Of a DNA stretch of 64,000 bases, positions 48,201-59,700 are shown piece after piece (position 1 is the first letter of the stretch; each line of letters begins with the position of its first letter). The stretch lies in assembly GCA_039720395.1 (NCBI GenBank), contig CM077833.1:8633036-8697035 (forward strand). The letters are read 5' to 3'. A program made the translations under genes and the position numbers. Below the pieces are notes generated by a model. It saw nothing but the letters and a program-made list of their open reading frames with translations. It had not been told where the DNA came from and ran no database searches. This DNA is from Liquidambar formosana. Taxonomy: Eukaryota; Streptophyta; Magnoliopsida; Saxifragales; Altingiaceae.

Positions 48201-51200
48201 TATATGATAAGTTATGACTATGATACGTATTTTGAGTGCATACATCGATTATTTGTGGTAATTTCTTAAGAAAATCTAATTTTGAATCATTTTTTCTTAA
48301 AAGTTATTATGATTTTATTTGAAAGCATTTTAAATATTGGCCAATATTGTACTTATTGGCCATTAAGTAAAGGGATTTGAGCTAACCATTATGTGATTTG
48401 GCCCATGCTCAGGGGTGTAAAGGCATTCATGAGCAGAATGGCCATTACTTCGTCCTTGTTGGGAAGTCCCACATCGTATAAACATTAAGTTTGATATGGC
48501 TTCATATACTTGTTTGGGCCCTCTACCTAATAGCGTAGGCTTTTAGGTTGGAAACATAATATGGCCTTATTGGCATCAAAGCGTGTTGTTCTTGGGCCCA
48601 GTTCATTTGTTTACTTGTCTTTATTGTTCACATGACAAGCCCATTCTTGTCATGTTAGGCATGCACGTGAGGGGGAGTGTTGGAAAGTCCTACATTGTTT
48701 AAATATTAAGTTTGATACGGTTTCATATACCTGTTTAGGTCCTCCACCTAATAGTTAAGGCTTTTAGGTTGGAAACTTAATAGTCCTAATGACTCGTAAT
48801 TTGCAAAAGGCATCCCTGCCCCTTTTCTTGGTTATATTTTCAATTTTCTCTCATTTTCCTTCATTTTCTCTTCTTTTCTCACTCTTCGACCTTGTACTGT
48901 TCTGTTGCTACATTAAAACTGTGCTGACACTTCCTACACAATAATTTTTATTGAAAACATTTAAGTAATTGCCTCAAAAATTTTCTTTTCTATTTATTTT
49001 AAGTTATTCAATGTAAGAGCCTTGCTATGTAGGACAAACCAATCACGCCGAGTCCGTAAGAGGACTGATGTGTTTGTTTTTTACAGGTTAATTTTAAAAA
49101 TCTCTGTTACGTGTTAACGGAACTTCAAATCTGAAAATTACAAGCGTTCCCCTCAGGAAGATTTTGCTAGCATCTAAACGAAAATCTCGCCACTCTTCAC
49201 GGAACCAAAAACGGAAAAATAAAAAACTTAGCTCAGCTCAATCAGCAGCGACTGCTTGCAACATTTCAAATCTGGAAAATTCTAGTAACTTGATTCAAGC
49301 CAACAAAAAAAGGGGGAAAAAAGGGGAAAAAGAGAGGATGGGGGGGGGGGGGGGAGGGTTGAAAAAACAACACCAGATATTGCCCTCAACAAGTTAAATT
49401 AACCTGATTCTGTTTTTCTTTTTAAAATTTGAACTCGAAATACATAGTTAACCTAACAAACTTTCATGGAAAATCAAGTAAAATTTTACGGAAAAAACAA
49501 GTAAAATGTCATGGAAAAATCAAGTAACATTTCACTGAAAATTCAAGTAAAATAAAACTTCATTTCATGACCTTGTGTAATAATAAAAAGAAGATGAAAA
49601 AGAAGAAGACAACCAAGAGAAGTTGGTGTTGGGGCCAAAGAATTGCTGGGGTCCACGACGGGTCGGCCTCACCATAAACTGCATCAGATCTGGGATTGTG
49701 TCAAGTAAAACTATCAAAACACCTTGAACCAACACAATCAGTTCGGAGCTCAAATCTACGGAGATGGTGTTGCAGATCGATGAGAAGCATGGCCAGTGAT
49801 GGTGTTCCAATGTGGTCAAACAGAGAGGAGAAAGAGAGGTCCATCAGTAGGTGTTGTGCTTGGCAGCCATGGGGTTTTCATGGGTAGAATGGTTGTTCTT
49901 CTGTTGCTTTAAGAGAGGGGTTGAGGAGAATGAGAGCGTGAAATACAAAGAGGCATATCAAATACACTTCTCACGATTGCCAACATGTCAGCTTGTTTTA
50001 TTGTTTCACTATAAGGGCAGTTTTGGAAATGTACTATTCGGCTCACGAGGACGGCTTACAGGAATCGTCCCATGTATCATTTCTGTCAATGTAAATAACA
50101 AAGTGCCCCCATTTTATTTCAATAAAAATACTTAGAAAAGTTGAATTCCAAGTGAATTAAAATCTCATTTTCCAATCGTAGTACAAAATACAAATTTTGA
50201 GGGTTCAGGTACAAAAGGATTTATGATTGAAGTACAATAATCAAGGGTTCTGGACATACCCAGGATTCCATTTGGTGATTATTTTTATTTTTATTTTTTG
50301 CTTTATTTTAACCCCTCTACAAAAAATATTTCTCTACACTGCTCAAAATATATCCTCTATATTATAAGCTTAATCATTGTGCTTTTTTTTTTATAAAGCA
50401 TGTTAAAGTACATGGAGGATTTTCCATTGAAGGCAAAATTTACTTGGAATTTGTCAGTTGAAAGTTGGAACCTTAAACATTTAACAAAAATTGAAAAAAA
50501 AAAAAAGAAAAAAAAAGAAAGAAGAAACACATGCACATCTCACAGTATAATCTCTTATATAATATAATATTCCTATAAAAAAATCACTAATTATATAATA
50601 TAAATACATGGTTAAATTTTGGCAATTACATTGTTTATTTTATTTTAATTCTTTAGGGGCCAATTTTCAGTGCATTGGCAAAAGCCTTGGGCTTTTAAGC
50701 ACAAAGCCATAAGTTCGAGTCTTTAGAGCAACAACTTTGTATTGAAAAAGAAAGGTTAGTATTGTATCTAAGTCACCTCTTCTAGGACCCAACAGGACTA
50801 ACACTGGGTAATGGCCTTTTTATATTTTTTTAAGTGAAAGATTAAAAAGATTTTTTCCAATGATATTATTGAAGTTTTTTTGGCACTTTTTTACTAAATG
50901 TAATGCAAGTAAGGGGCTGTTTGGAAATCTTAAATTTTGGTTCAGCCCAGTTCAGAACCAACTTGTTCATGGTGAAACAGATTTGTATATGAACCTTTCA
51001 AGTTTATGATTTGTTTGGCAAAAATTAGGTTCTGCCTAGGTTCTTACTTGAAGGTTATTTGGTTCAAAAACCACAAATCCATCTCCTTATGCTTTACTTG
51101 CTACAACACCGGCAAATATATATATATATATGTATACACACACACAAACACACAAACACACATATATATAAATTCTGATTGCAAATCAAATCCATAGCTT

Positions 51201-53704
51201 CAAATTGTTGAACAAACTGTAAATCCCAAATACGAACCCTAACCCTAAAAAATCCCAACTGCATTTCAATCAAAATTTTTCATATTTAAACTCTAATCCC
51301 ACAAATCGACCCTAGAAAATCTTCCCTTGACAAGGAGGATGATGATAACGATCCAAACGACAATGATCCAGATGATCGTGGTGAAGCTGGTGAGATTTCT
51401 TCTTTAACTAGAAGTTTGAGATTCAAGTACCATCTCCATGTTGTGAGAGAGGCAGGGGACTTCCACTTTTATCAGGTTTTTTGTGAAAACTAGCTATTTA
51501 TTGGATCAATGTTAAACTGCTTATGGCCACTTTTTAGGATAAGTAAAACCAGATGTCTTGCTTCAAAGCATTTACGAAACACTGAGGCGCGAAATTTGGA
51601 CCCAACTTGTATCTAGAAAAACTGGTTTTGGCACTTGCCAAACAACCCCTAATGGAATGATTATGATTTTGAAAATATACGTCTAAACTCTGGTTTTCAT
51701 TATCTATATTATTATATCAAGCCAACCCTCCCTGTAGTTGGTAGGAATACCCAAACCCCTGTTTTATTGTATCAACATAGGTACTCTAGTGAAGCAAAGG
51801 GTCACAAGTTACATAGTTTAAAATAGTTGCAGAGAAGAGAAGATTATATAAATATATTGGCATAGTAAGGGACTTATATGATGGGTGAATGATTATTGTT
51901 ATAGCATCAAAGGAAGATAAGTGAACTTTCAATCACAATAGGTTTATGTTAGGCAGTGTTATTGTTTGTAGGCTGAAGATGGAGGGGTTTAGGTTAGGAA
52001 ATTTTCTTACCTGCAATAGGGGCCTAATGGGGAAGTGGCTTTGGTGTTTCCTAAGGAAAATGTCTTCTTGTGGCACTTGGTTATTGAAAGTAAATATCGG
52101 CTTCGAGATAAAGGGTGAGATGCTAACTTAGCCACTAGAGAAATCTACCGTTGCCCTTGGAAATTTATCTCGCAAGGTTTTCATGAGTTCGTTGGTCATA
52201 GATTCATTGTTGGCAATGGGTCTAAGATTTGAAAATTTTGGGAAGATTTATGGTGGGGATATGTTTGTTTTTGCATCTTTTTCCCGAGGCTTAATTGGAT
52301 TTCCGATTCCAGAAATCTTTTCATTAGTGATTTAGTGGCTCAGCTCAAGGGGCGTCATTCTATTTCTTGGAATTTAAACTTGGAGGAGGAATTTTAATGA
52401 TTGCGAGATTTCTGACCTCTCGTCTGTCCTTGGTATTCCTGGTTATGTTTATATATTCCCTTCGTCTCTGGATAAGAGATGTAGGTGTTTGGAAAGTAAC
52501 GTTCTTTTCTCCTCTAAATATTTGTTCCTCTCTTTGTGTGGCTTGGACACACCCATCTTCCTTTCCGGCTAAATTTGTTCGGGAATCTAAAGCCCCACCT
52601 AAAGTGAAGGCTTTTACTTGGTCATTGGCTCACTGGCTCATGAGAAAACCAACCCTAATGGCAATCTTTAAGTCAGGAGACCTGAGACCCTCTAAAGTCC
52701 TTGCTCGGGATATTTGTCTTATGTGCAAGAGTAGCTGTGAGTTAGTTGATCACTTATTCATTCATTGCCCATTTGCTTTGTGGATTTGGGGGAAGCTCTT
52801 TGGGAAATGTGCTGCGAGTTGGGTGAGTGATTCCTCCAGATGATGTTTCCTTGATGACTACCTCCTTTTATGGTTTTGGTAGGTCTGATAGAGGCCACTC
52901 TTTGGTCTTCTACTTCTCAAGCTATTATTTGGGTTTTTTGGTTGGAGAGAAATGTGCACCTTTTTTAGGATAGTTATTCCTTGAGGGAGTTTTCTTGGGA
53001 TAGAATCATATTTTTAGCTTCTTTATGGGTTTCGACTGCCAAATAATCGTAGTATTTCTTTGGATGTACTTTGGGAGATGGGATAGCTCTTTGTATATAT
53101 GTGAATAAGATGGTTAGCTTCAAGCCACTATGGAATCCTTCTCCAGCTGGCTTCATCAAGAGTAATTCTGATGGGTGCTCCCTTGAGAATCCTGGTCGCA
53201 TTGGAGGGGTATTTAGAGAGTTTAAAGAAGAGACGTTTTATGAGTTTTTTTTACCAGTGGGACAAGGGATTGCCTTAAAAGCTTAGTTGATGGCACTTTT
53301 AGAAGGGTTGCAGGAAGCTAAAAGGCTGAAACTGTTCAATTTGATTATAGAGGGTGACTCTTCCATTATCATCAGGAGGGTTAGAGCCAGGAGCTTAGGT
53401 GCCTGATGCAGTAGATTTAGTCGCAACTATTTCATTTGTTTGTCATTTTGATTACATAACCAAGTGTAATAATAACCTAGTTAGTTAGTAGTTAGTTAGA
53501 GATAGTTAGAAGGATAGTTTGGTCATTTTATAGCATCAGATTCTCTATAAATAGGGCTGTGATTGGTAGTTTTTTATCAGTTTTAGATTCCAACAGGTTT
53601 CAACAGAAATTTTAGAGAGCTTTTTGTTCTCTCTCTCTCTCTCTAGAATCAAAGTTTGCTTGATTTTCCTTCACTCTCTCAACCTTCTCTCTCTTCTTTT
53701 TTTT

Positions 53705-53741
<37 letters not shown>

Positions 53742-56700
53742 CTGATTTTTTGTGTGAATCACATCATTTGGTATCAGATCATGAGTTTTTTTATCCTTGT
53801 GGTGTGAATTCTGCTGGAATTCTTTCTTCTTCTTCAGTCAATAATGGAGTTTTGTGGTTCATCCATGAGTGCAGTCTGTTCCAGCCATGATTGCAGCCTG
53901 TGTAAGGGTTGACTTCCATCATTTACAATGCCCGAAGCCTAATCTTGCAGTAGCAGTCAAATCAAAGCTTCTTTCAGGTCGATAATTGGTCGCAGGCTCG
54001 CAGCTTCTTCTAGGCTTGTTCAAAGCTTGTTAAAGGCTTGATTCTTCAAGAACTCAGCAACCAGATTGTGCCAAGAATCAATTGAAGTGATTGACAGCTT
54101 CTTTTGCAGCAGCAGTTGAGATCGAAGGGCCCTAATTGATCGAAAAGAGTCATTCTTCAGTTTTGATCATCATCGAGGGGTACCTCCATCATAACAGCCT
54201 TGATTTCATTGAATCAACTGTTCGTCAAACTCTTCCATGAGACACATTTGATCTGATTGATCATTAAAAGAAGCACCTGATTGCAGCTTGTTTTATCCAA
54301 GTCAAATCCTAATTGATCTGCTCAAGTTAGCATCGGAAGCTTCTTGCGAATCAGGTTCAAGTATCTTTACGATCAAGATTGATTTCTTAGTTGTTTGCTG
54401 CTGTTATGGCTTATAAAGGATGTGGTGGAAGAGGTAGAGGTTGAGGAAATTACATGAATTTTGGATAAAAAGATTTTCATCCACCAATGGGTAGGGATGA
54501 TGCTCAATAAGAAAATTAGCAATATAGAGATTAAATTGGTGAATTAAGGAGACAAATAGTGGCTTGAATGCAGAAGGTACGGCACCTCCACCCTCCTAGT
54601 GAGGAGAGTGAAGAGTTGGAGAGTACGATATCAAAGATGAGCTCCTGGAATTCTATGGAAGTCTTAATCTAACAATTTCATTGATTGGTCAGATAATTTT
54701 ATGAGAATATTTGATTACTTTGAAATTCCGAATAACAAGAAGGTAAAGTCATTCTCTAGTCACCTTAATGGAAAAGCCGCTGAATTGTGGAAACAATTGC
54801 AAGTGTTTCGCCAAAGGAATGGAAAGGGAAAGATTAAAGAGTGGAAAGGGGAAAATCAGAGAGTGGAACAAGATGAAGAGGAAGCTCAAGGAGCAATTTA
54901 TTCCGTTCAATTACATGCAAAACCATTTTAAGGGTGTAAAGTATTCAGATGATTGGACGAAGAATGTTGGACAGCAAGTTCTTCTTGAAGAAGTTGCTGG
55001 ATTTTCATCCAGCATGCCAAATTTCACTAGTTTTAGAGTGGAAAAGCACTTCCAAGGAAGTGATTTTGAGTGCTTTACATGTGGTGAACATGGTCATCAA
55101 TCTTTGAATTGTAGAAAGGCGATGGGAAATCACAACAATGTGCTCTTGATGGAAGAAATAGAAGAGTTGGAGCCATGTGAAGCAAATAATTTTTGACCAG
55201 TCCCTTAATGAAGAAGTTGAAGGTGAATTTGAAAAGAATGGTTGAGAACATATTTGTTGCTACTCATGAAGAACGAGGTGATCTTTAAGCCTTAAACAAC
55301 CTCCTTACTTACTTCCAAAGGCCTTATGGAAGGAAGTGAAGTCAATGGTTGTATGTGTGTTTTAACTTCACAAAAGAAAGAGGCTAGTTTTGAAGTTCCT
55401 AGTGCTGTTAGTGAGTTAATGCAACCACATTTTGATGAAGATCTTCAATATTTGCTTCCCAAAACACCTTCTATGCATGTCATGCCACCTTGTTTTGATG
55501 AGGAACCTAGTTTGGCATCTCCTACCAAGGCAACCTTGTTAGTAGTTTGCCCTAAAGGCCAATCATAAAGATGATACTTTAGGGATAATGAACAATCACT
55601 ATTTCATTTATTACTTATAATAAAAAAAGGGCAAGTTAATTATCATGTGAATTTGGGTTTGCATGATAAGTTCATAGGATAAGTGTGGAGGGAATGATAT
55701 CTTAAAGAGTTGAGATAAGACACTCATCTTTGTCTGTACACTATTCCTAAAAGGTCCTAGCTGTAGCTTTATCAACTGGGCATAGATAAACCAAATTAAG
55801 TTTGCATAGGTTATTTTTGCTCTTCAGGTTGATGGCTAGTCTCAAGCCATTTGTGTAGAGACATTAAAACAAACCTATAATTACTTGTTAGAGAACAAGT
55901 TCATTGAACATGACCAATTTCAGAGTATGCAATATGGAGTTTTACTACCTGTCAAATAGCAACTCATAGTTGTAGTGATGGAACTAATCCTTTAACCTAA
56001 GGCACCATTGATATCTTGTGTATGGGTTGCTAGGGTTTGAGGATACAAAATATAGGTTTTGACCATGGACTTATAATTGTATCTATTAGCCCTAATGAGT
56101 CATGCATGGAGGAGGTATGTGAGTGCACAATAGGGGAATCCATCACTCTCAATAAAGATAGGGAATGCCCTATGCTATCCTCTTGGATATAACTCATTGA
56201 AGTCTCTAGCCAAAGCAAACTAAGGGTGACTTAGAAAATGAGTTTTCTAAGTTCACAATTATGAGTTGATATCGACATGGATTCATGTGATTGAGTTAGG
56301 GGTTTGACAGATTTTCATACCCTATTGAATCAATTGGGGGCTTGGGGTATTGGTAGAAAGATCGAATTGCATCATAACTGCAATTGAAAGGTTCATTGTG
56401 TACCTTCACCCTATCTAGGTAACATCATGACATACTACTAGGTGTCACTCATGACTAGTATAACTCCTGAGAACATTAATAGGTTAATGTTCTTTAAGGG
56501 ATTGTAAAGAGCTATGTTATATGGACTCGGGTGTCAAGTGCGGGTATGTGTCCGGGTGTCGGATTCGTCTATTTTTCATTATTTTGAAGTGTTGAGCAGG
56601 AGTACCCACACCCATGTCACAAGTGTCCAACACGGGTACTTCACACATTTTGAAGTGTCCATGTAACAAAGGTAAAGAGTTCCAGTAGAACCCAAATGAT

Positions 56701-59700
56701 GGAAAGAGTTCCATTTGGGCATTGGGAATGCCCATACCCTATTACTAGATAGGTGTGAACCCAAGCGGTCACACACAATGGGGCTATGGTAATCTTAAGG
56801 TTCCACGAGGGCTGAAATCCCAAGTTAAAAGTTAACTTGGATATACTTCATTTAACAGTTAAATGGGGGACTTATACGAAAATTTTGGAAATATGCATAA
56901 ACTATTTACGGTTTGGAACCCTAATGGGCAGCCACTATATAAAGGCTTATTATGAGGGAGCTAGCACTCCACTGCAAGCCTCCATAATGGGCAGCCCTAG
57001 CTCTCCCCTCTTCTTTCTTCAATTTCTTGCACAATCAATGGAGGATCAATGGAGCCTTTTGAAAGATAGTTTGTGTGAATACTCTTGGAGGGGTGGTGTG
57101 GGTGCAGAAAACCAATCAGCTATGTAACAAGTACTTCCTACCTCATTGTTGCATCTTTAAAACTCGAGGACAAGTTTCTCTTAGAGGGGGCAGTCTTGAT
57201 GAAGTAGGTCTAGTAGCTATTATTTCATTTGTTTGTTATTTTGATTACATAACCAATTGTAATAATAGCCTAGTTAGTTAGTAGCAAGGACTTATATCAA
57301 TATCGATAGATATATCGAGGGTCCAAAAATACGGATATATCGGATATATCGATGGATATATCGAAAATATCGATATCGATTTAGAGATACGATGGATATT
57401 ATTAGTTTAACATGGAAATTTTCATTAAAACTTTGAAAAACAATGAATTAGAGTCTAATAAACAATTTAGAATCAAAAAATTGCTAATTAAAGGTGTATG
57501 GGACAAGTATATGTTGTATAGGGTATAAAAAATGTGTTGGGCTGAGAAAAAAAAAATCAAAATTTATGTAAATTTAATATTTAAATGTCAAGTAACATTA
57601 AAAATTTATAACAAATATCATTTAGAAAATGATAAATGAATGTATTATATCTATTAAGTGTTTATTTGGCAGCCATTAGTAATTACATGAAATTGGTGCA
57701 TATGACTTGGGAATAGCATTATATTATATTATATATAGTTATATCCTATATGCATGTGAAACTGTGAAAAGGCTGATGCTTTAAAAAGGTGGTCAAAGAC
57801 TCAAAAGTCAAAACAGAGAAGGCTTGTTACATGAAGTCAAGAAGGCTGACTGCCTTTATTCATGTGAATGCTGGCCTTGTCTGCAGAGGCAGACTGCATT
57901 GCTGACTTGCTGTATACTTTAATAAAGACAGAACTGACTGATGATGTGAGGTCTGGCAGAAGGCTGGGAAAAACTCACATCTCAATGCCTTTTACAGGCT
58001 TTAAATCAGGGAAAAAATGCAGAAGAGTCAATAACAACAGATATATCATGATATTTAACCGATATATTGAGGAATATCATTGAGATTTCGTCATAATAGC
58101 TTTTATAAATGAAGAAAAAATAGCGACATTCTCGGCATATCGTGATATTAGCGATATTTGACGAAATATCGTCGAAATGACAAAATATCGAACGATAAAA
58201 TGTGAAAACGAAATCATAACAATATATCATATCGTTACCTATCGATATGGCGATATATTGACGATATATCGCCAATATCGATGGTATTTAAGTCTATGGT
58301 TAGTAGTTAGTTAAAGTTAGTTCGAGGGGTAGTTTGATCATTTTATAGCATCAGATTCTCTATAAATAGGGCGGTGATAGGTAGTTTTTGATCAGTTTCA
58401 GATTCCAACAGATTGTAACAAAAATTTAGAGAGCTTTTTGCTCTCTCTCTACAAAGAAAGTTTGCTTGATTTTCCTTCATTTGCTCTCAACTTTCTCTCA
58501 TTTTCTAGCTAATTTGTTTTGCGAATCAAATCAGTGCCCAGAGGTTTGCTAGGCTATATAGGGAGATTTTGGATTTAGTGAACCTCTTACAAGTTCAGTT
58601 GTTTTGGGTGGCTAGAGAAGCTAACAGGATCATAGATGAGCTTGCTAAGAGGGCTGCTACTTCTTTACAGTTTTATAGAGGCATTTTTTCCTCCATAAGG
58701 GTGTTTTTTATAGTTGTTTTGTGCCCTTGTTGCAGGCAGTTTTATTTTGTTTTGTTTTTTTTTGTGTTTCTCGTGGGAGGAATTTTCTTCCTCCTTGCTT
58801 GTACGTCTTTCTTTTAACTTTTTGTTGGTAAACCTTTTTTGGCTTCTTAAAAATAAAAAAAAATAAAAAAATAAAAAAAGAATTTAGAACCTGACCAAAC
58901 CAATTGATCGGACAGATGAACCAATGAACTGACCTCTTTTTCATTTTGGTTTCTTAATTAGATTGTTCGAGCATGAAACCCACTTAAAACTGGTGAAAAT
59001 CGTACGAACTGGCTGGCTTTATAGCAAACCAGTGCAAACCGAACAGGTAGATTGGTTCTGATGTGTGAAAATTAATATAATTTGAAGTCACGATGATTCA
59101 AACTATAGGAAAACACAAGTGCAAAGCACTCTCCACCAATCTTATAATGTTTTCAAATGCATACACCTCTAAGGAAGGTCAAATTTATCTACAACAATAT
59201 ATTATTAGCATTGGTCCCTTTTTGGGCTGCCCCCAGAGCCTGGTAATTGCCTAGTGTGTGTGGGACGGGGGACTGCATGTGACTGAGGGATTAGTCGGGA
59301 CCAATGCCCAGGACACCCTTGTTATAAAAAAAATAAAAAAGACAGTTTCTAAGTTGATATGATGTCGTCTTATTGTCAGCTTCTGTCTCTTGTGTTGAAG
59401 TTTGGACGTCATAATGATTTTGATAATTCCTCTATGCAGATCGAATGGAGTGTAAAAGGAGGCTCTTTAAGAAATGTTGAGTCTGCCCGTGTATCCATCC
59501 CGACAACATTGAAGTATGACGACTCAAAGAAATGGTAAGCACTTCTGTCATGGTAAGTATGAATTGCTTAGGGATTATTGCTCAGAGCTTATGAACTAAG
59601 TTTATGTTTGTTTTTAAAAGTTTTGTGCGCTATTTGTGAAATCATATAATTTTGTCAGCTTAGTTCCTAATCCTTTACATAACAGACACAATTTTCACTC

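Larger units (their letters stand above)
53404..58533 (+). mobile_element. Ty3/gypsy element inserted in the LINE E RNase H domain
   Basis: 5' LTR 53404-53766 (TGATGCAGTAG...CACATCA); 3' LTR from 57197 to 58533 (TGATGAAGTAG...AAATCA), the latter split by an hAT MITE. Perfect GTGCC duplications flank it at 53399-53403 and 58534-58538. The primer site TTTGGTATCAGATC follows the 5' LTR, and a purine tract TTAGAGGGGGCAG precedes the 3' LTR. Internally only gag-like coding is seen; protease, RT, RNase H and integrase are absent, so the element is non-autonomous. A second hAT-like MITE (56512-56671) lies in the interior. Confidence 0.93.

Noticed and set aside
49164..49397. 77-codon Lys/Ser-rich frame ending in a Gly run
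   Set aside because: Generated by A-rich sequence and a G homopolymer; no homologue recognised.
56517..56823. Overlapping - strand frames of 60-72 codons
   Set aside because: They fall on the hAT-like MITE at 56512-56671 and its flank; no protein similarity.
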